The notes under the pieces: generated by a model
What the model was told of the DNA's origin: nothing
Databases searched by the model: none
What the model saw: only the letters and a program-made list of their open reading frames with translations
Program-made: the position numbers and the translations under genes
Shown: piece after piece, positions 34,303 through 45,730 of the stretch
Numbering within the stretch: position 1 is the stretch's first letter
Layout of the letters: every line of letters starts with the position of its first letter
Assembly (NCBI GenBank): GCA_022010095.1
Contig: CP091739.1
Span: 1,116,001 to 1,180,000 of the forward strand
Source: Clostridium sp.
Lineage (GTDB): Bacteria > Bacillota_I > Bacilli_A > RF39 > UBA660
Length of the DNA stretch: 64,000 nt
Direction: 5' to 3'

Positions 34303-37233
34303 ATGGGATTTAATGCTAGAAAATTTAAGAAAAAAATATTGGATTTTTTTGATATTATGTGTTCTACTAATTGTACTTCTTATTGTATTTAGTATGTGGA
34401 GTGATAATAAAAAAAAGTCTTCCATCTAAAGATTTAGATGATAAAGATGTATCAATTGGTAAACTTGTTATAAATGAAATTATGTCTTCTAACAAAGGTG
34501 TTATTGCTGATGAAGAAGGTAACTTATATGATTATTTAGAATTATATAATGGAAATGATCATGATATTAATTTAAAAGATTATGGTCTTAGTGATGAAAA
34601 TACTAAAGTTAAATATGTATTTCCTGATACTATTATAGAAGCACATGGATATATTGTTGTATATCTAAGTGGTAAAAATAAAGAAGGATTATATACTAAT
34701 TTTAAATTAAAAAGTGCTGGTGGCGAAACAGTAGCATTACTTAAACCTAATGGTAAAGTAGTTGATGCGATTGAAACAGTAAGTTTAGATTCAAATACTG
34801 TTATGGCAAGAGATACTGAAGGTGCGTGGGTAGTTCAAGATAAACCAACACCAGGATTTTTCAAATAATGTTGAAGGATATAATGAATTCTTAAAATCAC
34901 TTGAAAGCAGTGAAAGTAAAAAGATTGTAATCAATGAAATACTTGCTGAAAATAAAGGCAACTTTAAAAATGAAAATGGTGAATATAGTGGTTATATTGA
35001 AATAAAGAATATTAGTGATGAAAGTATTAACATTAAAAAAACTATAGTTTATCTAATGATGAATCTGTTAGTTTTTAAATGGCAACTTCCTAATATAAAA
35101 TTATCTAAAGGAGAAGTACTTCTTATATACACAAGTGGTGTTAGTAGTAATAGTGGTACGCTTAGTACTGGATTTAAACTAAAGAACAAGAATGGCACAG
35201 TGGTGCTTACTAATAATAGTGGTAAAGTTATTGATAAAGTTAAATATGAGAATTTAGCAAACGAGTATGGCATATATTCGTGAAGATGATAAATATTTAA
35301 TGAGTAATTCAATATCACCTGGATATGATAATACAGTTGATGGTATTAAGTCATTTCAAAAAGAAATATCTAAAAAGTAGAGAGTTCTCTTATAATAAAT
35401 GAAGTAATGAATAATAATTACTCATACTTACCTCAAAATGGTGGTAATTATTATGATTGGATTGAACTATATAACAATGGTAAAAATGATATTAAATTAA
35501 GTGATTATTGTTTAACAACTAATATTAATACAGTATGTATGAGTAAACTACCTGATGTAACACTTAAGAAAGGTGAATACTATGTAGTTATGGCTAGTGG
35601 TAATACTGAATTATCAAATAAGAGTTATACTCATTTAGGATTTAAACTTGGTGATAATGATGCGATATATTTAACTAAAGATTCTAGCATTATTGATTCA
35701 ATGTATGTTTCACAAGTACCAAATGGTTATTCTTATGGTAGAGGTAGCAGTTATGGACTATATTACTTTAGTAAACCAACTCCTAAAGCTAAAAATAATT
35801 CAGGAACTGAAGCTATATCATATTTACCAACATCTTCAGTAGAAGGTGGAGTAATTAAAGATGGAAAAGAGTTTCAAGTAGCTTTAACTGGAAAGAAAAT
35901 TTATTATACATTAGATGGCTCTACGCCAACAACGTCTTCAAAAGTATACAGTAGTCCTCTTACTATTAAGAAGACTACTGTTTTAAAAATAATGAGTAAG
36001 GAAGATGGGAAACTAGCAAGTGATGTTAATACTTATTCATATATAATGGATGGTAGTCATAAAGTATCAGTTATGTCTATTAGTATTGATAAAAAAAGAA
36101 ACTTAATAATGTTAATAGTCATACAAGCCTAAATAGTAAAAGTATTAGAACATGGTTATGTTGAATATTTTGATAAAGATGGTGGTGGCTTTAAAATAAA
36201 TATGGGCCTAAAACTATTTGGTGGTTCAACTAGAAGTTATAAGAAAAAGAGTTACGAAATTAAATTTAAAAATGTTTGGAGATGCTAAACTTAAATATAA
36301 AGTATTTGATACAGTAGATAGCTCAGTATTTGATTCATTAGTTTTAAGAACTGGATCACAAGATGAATTTCAATATAATGATCAAAGAACTGTTATAAAA
36401 GATGTAGTTGCAACATCACTAATGGGAGAATATGGTACAGCTGATGTACAAGCATATGAACCAATTATTCTATACATAAATCGTAGTTACAATGGAATAT
36501 ATTTTATACGTGAAAAAGTAGATGAAACTTTTGTAGCAAATCATTATAACGTACAGACAACTAAAGATGATACAAGCATTCTTCGTATAGACGGAGAAGT
36601 TAAAAGTGGTAGTGATTCAAAATACAAAGCAATGATTAATTTCATTAATAAGAACTCACTTTCTAATAAAAAAATAACTATGCTAAAATAAAAGAACAAA
36701 TTGATATAAAGAGTTTATGTGATTTCTGGGTAGGAGAAATATATACAGCAAATTATGATATACTAAACACAAGATATTTCTCAAATAAAAATGTAGACAA
36801 TGGTAAATGGAAATTCATATTTTATGACTTAGACTCAGGATTCTTTAGAACTACTCAAAATACATTTACTGAATATACAAGTGCATCAGGTATGGGAGAC
36901 TGGAACTTTCCAACTGACTTACTTCGTAATTTAATGAAAAGTGATGAATTCAAAAAAGAATTTCTTGAAAGACTATCATATAATCTTAAAAATACTTGGT
37001 CTTATGATAATGTTAATAAAAAGAATAGATGAAGTAATAGAAATGATAGGTAAAGATGAATTTAAACGTAATGCAGAACGTTGGGGAAACTCATACTCAC
37101 ATTGGGAAAAATCAATATCAGCAATGAAAACATTTGCTAAAAAAAGAAATAGCTATGTTATTAAATATGCTAAATCATACTTTAAATTAAGTAATAGTGA
37201 TGTGGAAAAAAATACTTTGGCGGTGTAAAATGA
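34303..37233 (+). CDS. CotH-kinase family surface protein with three lamin-tail domains and a chitobiase-like domain, frameshifted
   Basis: About 960 residues. N-terminal anchor (FLILCVLLIVLLIVFSMW). LTD 1: GKLVINEIMSSNKGVIADEE, DYLELYNGNDHDINLKDYGL. LTD 2: KIVINEILAENKGN. LTD 3: NYYDWIELYNNGKNDIKLSD. A CHB_HEX_C-like module follows: KIYYTLDGSTPTTSSKVYSS. The C-terminal CotH kinase domain has LFGGSTRSYKKKSYEI, LVLRTGSQDEFQYNDQRTVI, ILYINRSYNGIYFIREKVDE and FIFYDLDSGFF, the last with the DxD metal-binding Asp pair. CotH proteins are atypical secreted or spore-coat protein kinases. First gene of a CotH-VTC-DUF4956 operon. SD is AGGAG. About eight frame breaks. Confidence 0.88.
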
Positions 37234-37933
37234 AAAGAATATAAATATAGACATGAATTAAAAATTTAAAAATATCAAATAGTGCTCGCTGAAGTACTAA
37301 AAACAAAAAAATTATCACTAATACTTAAGAAAGATAAAAAAATGCATATTATAGTGATGGTTCATATTTAATAAAAAAAGTTTATACTTTGATGATTTAG
37401 ATTCTTCTAGTTATTATGAAAAAAATGGATGGTGTTTTTATATAGAAAAAAATATAGGATACGAATATATAATAACAATGATGAATTTATAAGATTAGAA
37501 AAAGAAAATGAAACATAATACATATACAGCGAAAGAACAAATATTGATTTCAAAGGATATATATAGTAAAATATTAAATGGTAAACTAGATGAAATAGAT
37601 AGTCCTACTGGACTACTTGAAGAGTTTATCACAAATAGTAAAACTAAACATCTAGTGCCGTCAGTAATAGTTTTATATCATAGGACCGCTTTTACTTATC
37701 CTATAAGTGAAGTTAGAATTACATTTGATTCACATATACAAAAGTGGATTATATAATTATGATTTATTTGACAAAAAAAGGTACCTATGTATGATGTTAG
37801 TGAATCTGGTAAGCAAGTATTAGAAGTAAAATTTAATGAAATATTACCTTTACATATAGCAAATATATTAAATGATATTCCTAGTTGTAAGGAAGCTGTT
37901 AGTAAGTTTGCAATATGTAGAAGTATTAAATAA
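37230..37933 (+). CDS. VTC-domain protein (polyphosphate polymerase-like), frameshifted
   Basis: About 235 residues, ATG overlapping the CotH gene stop. VTC tunnel motifs: YRHELKFKISN, SLYFDDLDSSSYYEKMDG, REKYRIRIYNNNDEFIRLEK, PSVIVLYHRTAFT, VRITFDSHIQ, VLEVKFNEILP. These basic and Glu residues line the polyphosphate channel of the yeast VTC4 family. In bacteria VTC proteins are usually next to CotH and DUF4956 genes, as here. Whether it makes polyphosphate is inference. Four frame breaks. Confidence 0.85.
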
Positions 37934-38646
37934 TGAGTGAATAAAAAAATGGTATTAAGTATTTTTTTAAAAAAATCTTTTTTTGGAGCAATTTACTGGT
38001 AGTGTATCAGCTGTTGATATGCTTATATCTTTAGTAGTTGCATTTATTATAGGTATGTTTATTATCTATATATATAGAAAAAAACATATACAGGAGTTGT
38101 TTATTCAAAAAGCATTTTTCATTATGTATATTAATGCTTGCGATGGTAACAGCAATGATTATAAGAACAATTAGTTCAAATATTAGTCTTTCTTTAGGTA
38201 TGGTTGGTGCTTTATCTATCGTAAGATTTAGAACAGCGGTTAAAGAACCAGTTGATACAGGATTTATGTTCTGGGGAATAAGTGCTGGTATAATGAGTGG
38301 AGCAGGACTTTATATTCCAGCTTTAGTTGCATCACTTGGAATTGGTGTGTTATATTTTATTAGTTATTTGATGGGCTTCAAAACAGCTACAAGATACTTA
38401 TTAGTTCTTAAATATAAAGCATCAAGTCATGATATGGTACTTAAAAAACTTAAAAATATAAAGAAATTCAAAGTAAGAAGTAAATCAATATTTGGAAGTG
38501 AAGTAGAATTATCACTAGAAGTTGATATGAAAGAAGGAAAAACTCGTAAAGGTGATATAGATACAAGTATAGTAGATCAATTTGAAGATATTGATGGAGT
38601 TATAAACGCTAGTTTAATCGCATATCAAAACGATTTTGGAGATTAA
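37933..38646 (+). CDS. DUF4956 membrane protein
   Basis: ATG overlaps the VTC stop (TAATG). Three to four N-terminal membrane helices (DMLISLVVAFIIGMFIIYIY; LMLAMVTAMIIRTISS; LGMVGALSIVRFRTAVKEP; ISAGIMSGAGLYIPALVASL), then a cytoplasmic ferredoxin-like domain (KATRYLLVLKYKA...DGVINASLIAYQNDFGD). LGMVGALSIVRFRT is the family signature. Two frame breaks (37945, 38100). Third gene of the CotH/VTC/DUF4956 set. Confidence 0.88.
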
Positions 38647-38648
38647 TA

Positions 38649-40047
38649 ATGACTAAAAGAAGACTTAAAATAAGACCAGTATTAATAACGCTAAATGTTT
38701 CTTTACTTATAATAATCGCATTATTTTATACATTTAGATTAGTTAAATATTATTTAAAAGAAAATGGTCATAAGGACGCAGACACTACAACTCTTTTAGT
38801 AGATGAACTTATCAAAAAACAAAGTTATGTTGATCAAACAAAAGGATTAGTTCACGATAAAAATGCAGGTATATATAGATATATTGGTAAAGTAGAAGAT
38901 AACTACTTAGAATATTCAGGAATATTATTTAGAATAGTTGGTATAGATAAAGATAATAATATTAAAGCAATAAGTGATAGTAATCTTACTCTTATGTATT
39001 CAGGTCTTGAAAAAGGATTTGATAAATCATATGTATATAAATGGCTTAATAAGAGTGATGAAAAAAATATAGCGGAATATTTGAAAATAATATGGATAGT
39101 ACAGATAAATATCTTACAAATACATATTTATGTGATGACGTGGTAAGTGATCTTAAGAATATTAATTGTGAAAAGAATAACAATGTTGATAAAATTACAC
39201 TACTATCACTATATGATTATGCTTCTGCTGGTGGTAAAGAAAGTTATCTAAATAATGGTAAATCTTATTATTTAAGTACTATTGATGACAAGAATAACAA
39301 TTATTTTATTAATACTACTGGAGATGTTGGTCTAAATAAAATTAGTTCTAAAAATATATGGTGTAAGACCAGTTATAACAATAAAAAATGATGCTGCTTT
39401 AATGCATGGAGACGGTTCTAAAACTAGTCCATATGCAGTAATAGAAAAAAACTGTAAATAAATTATCGGATGTATATGTATCAAAATATATTAATTATTC
39501 AGGTAATACATATAGAGTAATAAGTACAGGAGAAAATGTTAAAATAGCATTAAGTGATAATATTAAAGATGGAGATAAATATTTAGAGAAAACATTTGGT
39601 GGTAAAAAAATAATACTTACAGTACAAGTAAAAAAAATACTATAGGTGAATATCTAAATAATACATATTATAAATCTATCAAAAAAATAATGATTTAATT
39701 GTTAAATCAAGTTATGGTATAGGAAGTAATACACTAGATAATCTTGATTACACAGCAGTTTATAGTAAAACAGATACATTTAATATAGGTATGCTTACAC
39801 TTGGTGATATGTTTATAAGTGATACTAAAAAAATGTACTTACTATGAATAGAGGAATAGAATCAAATATGATAATTAATGTAATAAATAAAGATGGTAAT
39901 GTCTTTGGAGACTTAATCGCTAGTAAATATGAAGTAAGACCTACAATGTATTTAAAAGGTGATATAGATATAGTAAGTGGAGATGGAAGTATCAGTTCTC
40001 CATACGAGTTAGGAGTAAACAATGAAGAAAAAGCAAAAGAAGAGTAA
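38649..40047 (+). CDS. Membrane-anchored protein with two DUF6273-like repeats, frameshifted
   Basis: About 465 residues. One N-terminal helix (VLITLNVSLLIIIALFYTF), then two similar extracellular halves. Half 1: EYSGILFRIVGIDKDNNIKA, ITLLSLYDYASAGG, SYYLST, NIYGVRPVITIKND. Half 2: NYSGNTYRVISTGENVKIAL, NTIGEYLNN, YEVRPTMYLKGD. The YGVRPVI endings correspond to the GVAPAFRL endings of the variable proteins, so this is a static relative of the same fold without a GC-rich tail. It lies 2 bp after DUF4956, in the same operon. Frame breaks near 39070, 39360, 39450, 39610 and 39830. Confidence 0.75.
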
Positions 40048-41289
40048 ATTTAGTATAGCGTTAATTGTTATTGATATTGTAGCGTTAGTTTGCTTTTTCG
40101 TAGCTTATGGACCTTTTTCATTCTTTAGAGATTATCTTGTAACAACAGCTATGACTACAATGAATCATAAGTACTTTGCATATGTTTTATATAGTGAAAG
40201 TATGGTAGAAGAGATCCTTGATAATAATAAGGTCATAGAAATAGAAGACCCTACTGATACATCTAAAATAAATATACAACCTATTGTTGACAATGGAACT
40301 TATGAATCTATATATGAAGAACAAGTTTTAAAGAAAGATGAAGGAAATGATTTATATAAAGTAGTAAATATATCTGGAGATGGATGGAAAGGAAATATGA
40401 TTGTTGTATATGATCCATCTAAGATAGAACTTGTATTCTCTAAGAAATATGGTAAAGGTGGAGAATATTTATCAACAATGGCTAAAAATAATGATGCATT
40501 AGTCGCAATGAATGCAAGTGGCGTAAATAGTAAGCCTGGTCAAAACTATGTAACTGGACACACTATATTAGATGGAAAAGTATATAAGACGGGTAGAAAC
40601 ATTAATAAAGGTGGAGGCCTTATTGGATTTACTAAAGATAATGTTCTTATGCTTACTAAAAAGTCAGCAAGTGAAGCAGTTAAAGATGGAATGGATAGAG
40701 CAGTAGAGTTTGGACCATTCCTAGTTGTAAATGGTAAAATGTCTAACTTTAAAGGAAATGGTGGCTGGGGAGTAGCTAATAGAACTGCCATAGGTCAAAG
40801 ACAAGATGGTATAGTATTAATGATGGTTATTGATGGAAGAACATCTTCTTCAATTGGAATCTCTATGAAAGATTTAGCAGAACTATTTGTTAAATATAAA
40901 GCATACAATGCGCTAATCTTGATGGAGGAGGTTCTAGTGCATTATACGCTAAAAGAATCCAACAGATAAAACAGGTAAATTATTAAACACTCCAAAAGGC
41001 TATAACTACAGTGGAGAGAGATTCTTACCAAACGCATGGATGATAAGAAGTACAGCATTAGATAGTAATAATAGTAGTGATAAATACAACTAAAAACAGA
41101 AAAATACAACAACTACAACTACTGGAAAAAAACAACTACTAGTACAACTAAAGCGACAACTACTAAAAAAAGACTACAACAAGTACAACAACTAAAAAAG
41201 CAACAAGTACTACAACAAAAGCAACAACCACAACAACTACGACTACTAAAGCAACGACAACAACACAAAAAGTTAGTACTGAAGAATAA
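40022..41289 (+). CDS. Phosphodiester glycosidase (NAGPA-like) family exoprotein with Thr-rich tail
   Basis: Overlaps the previous gene by 26 bp. N-terminal anchor (FSIALIVIDIVALVCFFVAY), then the NAGPA/exopolysaccharide-type domain: ALVAMNASGVNSKPGQNYVT, RAVEFGPFLVVNGKMSN, WGVANRTAIGQRQDGIVLMM, VIDGRTSSSIGISMKDLAEL, and LNLDGGGSSALYAKR after repair. The family includes the enzyme that uncovers phosphorylated sugars, and many surface-polymer enzymes. A Thr/Lys tail (TTTKKTTTSTTTKKATSTTT) of ~60 residues ends in VSTEE. Last gene of the CotH operon. Frame breaks at 40920, 40965, 41095 and 41170. Confidence 0.85.
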
Positions 41290-41320
41290 AAAATATAAAT
41301 AAAATAAGGGAGGTAATAAT

Positions 41321-41885
41321 ATGGATATTGAAAAGAAAAATCCAAAAATTTATGTAGTAGGAGGAAAAGCAAAGCATGGTAAAGATACGTTTTCAGCATT
41401 CTTAAAAGAAACATATGAAAACCATAATAAAAAAGTAATAGTGACACAACTATCAAAAATATATAAAAATACTATGCTCGTGAAATGACAGGTTGGGACT
41501 TAAGTGAAGAAACTAAAACCACGTGAATTTCTTCAACAATTAGGAACAACAGTCATAAGACAAAAAAACTTAAAAAAAGATGATTTATTCATCAAAAGAA
41601 TGATAGACGATATAGAAATATTCTCATGTTTCTATGACGCAATTATCATAAGTGATATAAGACTAAAGAAAGAAATAATTGAACTTAAAGAGGCTTATCC
41701 TAACATAATCAGTATTCATATTACAAGACCTGATTTTGATAATGGGCTTACAGAAGAACAAAAGATGCATCCAACTGAAATAGACCTTGATGATTATACA
41801 GGATTTGACATTGAAATTGTAAATACAACATTAGATAAATTAAAAAGAAGAAGCAGAAAAAATATACACAAATAATGAAAGGTAG
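41321..41885 (+). CDS. Deoxynucleoside monophosphate kinase-like P-loop protein, frameshifted
   Basis: About 187 residues. KIYVVGGKAKHGKDTFSAFL is a P-loop of the GxxxxGKDT type seen in dNMP kinases. YDAIIISDIRLKKEIIELKE carries the Walker-B-like region, followed by IISIHITRPDFDN and ETKPREFLQQLGTTVIRQ. DR-type pairs (ISDIR) contact the nucleotide in relatives. GGGAGG precedes the ATG. It is 10 bp from pgk. Substrate is inference. Breaks near 41455 and 41510, with an additional A-run shift near 41855. Confidence 0.7.
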
Positions 41886-41894
41886 GTATAGAAA

Positions 41895-43048
41895 ATGCAG
41901 AGTATTAAGGGAATTGATGTAACAGGTAAAAGAGTAATAGTTAGAGTTGACTATAATGTACCAATTACAGATGGAAAAATAGATGATGATACAAGAATAA
42001 TCGCAAGTCTAAAAAAACAATAAATTATCTTATCGAAAATAAAGCAAAAGTAATTCTTTTGTCACATTTAGGTAGAATTAAATCACAAGCGGATAAAGAT
42101 TCTCATTCATTAGAAATAGTTGCTAAACACTTATCAACACTTGTAACTTGTGGTATATATTTTGTACCTTTTACAAGAGGAGAAATAGTAGATAAAACAA
42201 TAGAAAACATGAATAATGGTGAAATCGTTATATTAGAAAACACACGATTTGAAGATTATCCTAAAACATTAGAAAGTTCATGTGATGAAGCATTATCTAA
42301 ATATTGGGCATCACTTGGTGATATATTTGTTCTTGATGCTTTTGGTAGTGCTCATAGATGTCACGCATCAACATATGGTATTTCTAAATATTTACCATCA
42401 TACTCTGGATTCTTAGTGGATAATGAAGTATCAATGTTAGATAAAGCAATTCATCAAAGAAAAACGTTAATACTAGGTGGAGCTAAAGTAGATGATAAAA
42501 TAGGTGTTATAGATAATTTAATTAATACAAGTGATTACATTCTTCTAGGTGGAGTAATGTGTTTTACATTTCTAAAAGCAAGTGGAGTTAATGTAGGAGA
42601 AAGTATTGTCAGTGATGATAAAATAAGATATGCTAAATCATTATTAGATACACATAGTGATAAAAATAATATTACCAATAGATATAGTAACAAATGATGG
42701 AGTAAAAGATGTAATGAATATTGGTAATAGTGATATAGGTTATGATATAGGACCTAAAACAATAGAAAAAAATATAAAGAACTTCTTATAAATAGTAAAT
42801 TAGTATTATGGAATGGACCTCTTGGTAAATTTGAAGATCCAAAAGTATGAAGATGGCACTAAAAAAAGATAATGGATTATATATATAAAGAATCAATACC
42901 AACTATTTTAGCTGGTGGAGATACAATAAGCGCATCTCACAAATTTAAATATAGTTTCATATACCTTTCAACAGGTGGTGGCGCAACATTAGAATATTTA
43001 GAAGGCAAAAGATTTAAAACACTAGAAAGATTAAATGGTACAAAATAA
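41895..43048 (+). CDS. pgk: Phosphoglycerate kinase, frameshifted
   Basis: Glycolytic phosphotransfer between 1,3-bisphosphoglycerate and [23 protein letters not shown] and [10 protein letters not shown] are signature motifs, followed by [58 protein letters not shown] and [18 protein letters not shown]. Canonical pgk has DAFGTAHR; here DAFGSAHR. About 380 residues. Followed directly by tpiA. Frame breaks near 42020, 42665, 42770, 42845 and 42868. Confidence 0.95.
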
Positions 43049-43049
43049 T

Positions 43050-43776
43050 ATGAAAAAAAGATTATTCTTAATCAAAAAAAGTTATCTTTACTATGAAGAG
43101 ATGGTTAAATTTAAAAAAAGAATTCGATAAGATAGAACCATCTAATTATGAGTTCATATTATTTCCACCAATACAATATTTATCAATGTTTAGAGATTCA
43201 AAAATATAAAGTTGGCACACAAAAACTTCTTTAGTTATAAAACAGGTTCATTTACAGGTGAAATTAATCTTGAATCATTAAAGAAAAATGAATATCAATT
43301 ATTCCTTTATAGGACACTATGAAAGAAGAAAAAAATTATTGGTGAAACATATTCTACTTTTTAAAGAAAAAGTTATTTAAGTCATTAAACTCTAAATGTA
43401 ATACTATTCTTTTTTTGTAGGAGAACAAAAAGAAAACAAGAAGACCTATTTAATTACATCAAAAAAGAATTAAATTATTATTTAAAAAGCAATAGAAAGT
43501 TCTAGTTTAAAAATATTTATCTATATGTTATGAACCAAATTGGGCTATTGGTAGTGGTGAAATACAATGTATTGATAAAATTACTAAAGTTATTGATGAA
43601 ATAAAAATTATATATGTTTAATAAGTATAAATTAAGAATAGAAGTATATTATGGTGGTTCAATAGACAAAGATAATATAAAAAAAGTGTATTTGATATTT
43701 GTGATGGTGTTGTAATAGGAAAAGCTTCTACAGAAATAGATACATTAAAAAGAACTATTAAAAGGAAATCAAATAG
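43050..43776 (+). CDS. tpiA: Divergent triosephosphate isomerase, heavily frameshifted
   Basis: About 235 residues. Catalytic His region IGHYERKKIIGET, catalytic Glu region LCYEPNWAIGSGE, and phosphate-loop segments YYGGSIDKDNIK and CDGVVIGKAS identify it. The N-terminus (MKKRLFLIKKSYLYYEEMVK) lacks the usual NWKMN, which normally supplies the active-site Asn and Lys; a Lys in FLIKKS may take that role. GHSERR is GHYERK here. At least ten frame breaks at A/T runs. Located right after pgk. Confidence 0.8.
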
Positions 43777-44340
43777 TGTTTAGAAGTGATTATGAATTAT
43801 TAACAGGTATAACAAATTTATTTATATTAATCGTATCATTATATAGTTTTATAAGATTAAAAAAAGAATTAACTATAATAAATATTGGTTATCATTCTAT
43901 ATGTTCTTGATAGTAGGAAGTCTACTTGGATTTATAATACATAGTTTTAATATAAATGATAAAATTGTTAATATCTTGTGGATAATATTATTATTTATAT
44001 TTATATGTATAATTAATTCATTATTATTTAGTGAGTATAAATATAATAAATATATAGTTTTTTTATATCAATATTGTTCTATATATTTTTAGTAGTAGAA
44101 GCAATATTTAATATGGACTTCATTATTACATTTGTTATATATGTATGTATAAATTTTATATTTATAATAAAGTCATATATCAAAAAAATAAAAAGATATT
44201 ATTATTTATATAGTATTATAATTCAAATAATAGGTGGAATATTATTAATAAATAGAAATATTAAGATATGGTATTTAGATCATAATGGAATATATCATTT
44301 ATTTATGATGATAACTGTTATACTATTTTTATATATCTAA
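43776..44340 (+). CDS. Multi-spanning hypothetical membrane protein, frameshifted
   Basis: GTG start overlapping the tpiA TAG. FRSDYELLTGITNLFILIVSLYSFIRL... then six more hydrophobic helices, ending YHLFMMITVILFLYI. About 190 residues. The start YELLTGITN and the end NGIYHLFMMI resemble DUF6962-type seven-helix proteins; this is a weak match by eye. Frame breaks near 43880 and 44090. Confidence 0.55.
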
Positions 44341-44353
44341 TAAAAAGATACAT

Positions 44354-44382
44354 AAGTGAGTACTAGAAATAGTACTTTTTTA
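44354..44382 (+). terminator. Rho-independent terminator
   Basis: AGTACTAGAAATAGTACTTTTTT hairpin. Confidence 0.8.
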
Positions 44383-44472
44383 AATAGTAAATTTATTTAA
44401 TGAATATTAGAAGAATTATTGAAAGAATCTAATAAATAATGTTATAATTACATTATGATAGAGGTGCAAAAG

Positions 44473-45730
44473 ATGAAAGATGATAAAAAAATTATTTAAA
44501 AAAATAGTTTTTAATACTTGTTTTTAGTATTGGCAATACTTGGTGTATCTTATGCTTGGTTTGCAGCTATAATAACAGGTAATGATACTGCAAAGAACAA
44601 TAAAGTAGTAACAGGTGATTTAGAATTAACATACACAGATACAAATGAAATATCACTTGATAATGTTATACCAGGAGATTCATTTACAAAGGAAGTAAGC
44701 GTTAAAAATACTGGAACACTTGATGCTAAGTACAACTTAGTATGGCAAGAATTAACAAACGGAATCACAAATGATGAACTTGTAATTGAAGCAACTTGTA
44801 AAAGATTAAATTCTTCAGGTACAGAAGAAGGCACATGTGAATCTATATCACAAAAAGCAGTTTCTTCAAATAAGATAAAATCAAATATTTCAATAGAACC
44901 TGGAGTAACACATGTATACACTGTCAAAGTAACATTTATTGATACAGGAGAACCACAAAATTACAATAAGAATAAGTCATTTAATGGAAAACTTGGTATT
45001 GAAGAATTTGAATTACCTAGTTCAGTATCATTTGCTGAAGATTTATGGGAAACAATAGTAACTCGCATACAAGCAGGTGAAATTAGTACATATAATGTAG
45101 GCGATACAAAAGAAGTTAATCTTGGAACAACATATGGAACACATACATTACGTATAGCAAACACATCAACACCAAGTGAATGTAGTACAACTGGTTTTTC
45201 ACAAACAGCATGTGGATTTGTATTGGAATTTGCAGATATAATAACAACACATACGATGAATAATCCAGCTACAAATGTAGGAGGATGGCCAGCAACAACA
45301 ATGAGAACATTTGTAAATAATGATATATATAATGCAATACCAAGTGAAATAAAGAATGCAATAATAGATACAACAGTAGTATCAGGACATGGAAAAACAA
45401 GTGGAGAAGAAAACTTTACATCAATAGATAAATTATATTTATTAAGCACAGCAGAAGTATGGGCACAAGGAAGTTCAAATACAATAGATTATGATACAGC
45501 AAGAGATGTAACAAGACAATTAGACTATTATAAAAAAACTTAGGAACAAGTACAAGTAATTATAGTGGAGCAATAAAGAAAAACGGAACTAGTGCTTCTT
45601 ATTGGTGGCTCCAAGTGCGGCCACTTCTAACTATAACAGTAATTTCTACGGTGTGTTCGGCAGCGGAAATTGGTATGGCAACGGTGCTGGTAGTTCGGAC
45701 GGTGTTGCGCCAGCTTTCCGATTGGGATAA
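44473..45730 (+). CDS. Surface protein C: TasA/camelysin-like domain + variable lectin tail, no dockerin
   Basis: About 420 residues. A SipW-like signal (FLVLAILGVSYAWFAAIITG) leads into a TasA/camelysin-type beta domain (NKVVTGDLELTYTDTNEISL, PGDSFTKEVSVKNTGTLDAK). Then comes the same DUF6273/lectin domain as A and B: GTTYGTHTLRIANTSTPSEC, QTACGFVLEFADIITTHTMN, SIDKLYLLSTAEVWAQGSSN. The variable tail runs WWL..SAATSNYNSNFYGVF to GVAPAFRLG. No dockerin repeats. Two frame breaks: an A7 run at 45533 and about two extra bases at CTCCAAGT (45608-45616), the second inside the variable region. GAGGTG SD. Alone between terminators. Confidence 0.85.
45592..45730 (+). other. Variable region, copy C
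   Basis: Flanked by the same AAAAACGGAACTAGTGC and CCAGCTTTCCGATTGGG as copy A, 17 kb away. From TTCTAC to the end it has the same length as A; central peptide GVFGSGNWYGNGAGSSDGVA. The substitutions against A fit adenine-only template changes. The 5' part (CTCCAAGT) is two bases longer than A. Confidence 0.75.

Noticed and set aside
41163..41456. Minus-strand ORF rich in Val
   Set aside because: Antisense of the poly-Thr tail of the glycosidase.
26929..45730. Reverse transcriptase or template repeat of the DGR within the window
   Set aside because: I looked for RT motifs and for a further copy of the flanking sequences and found only the three target copies.
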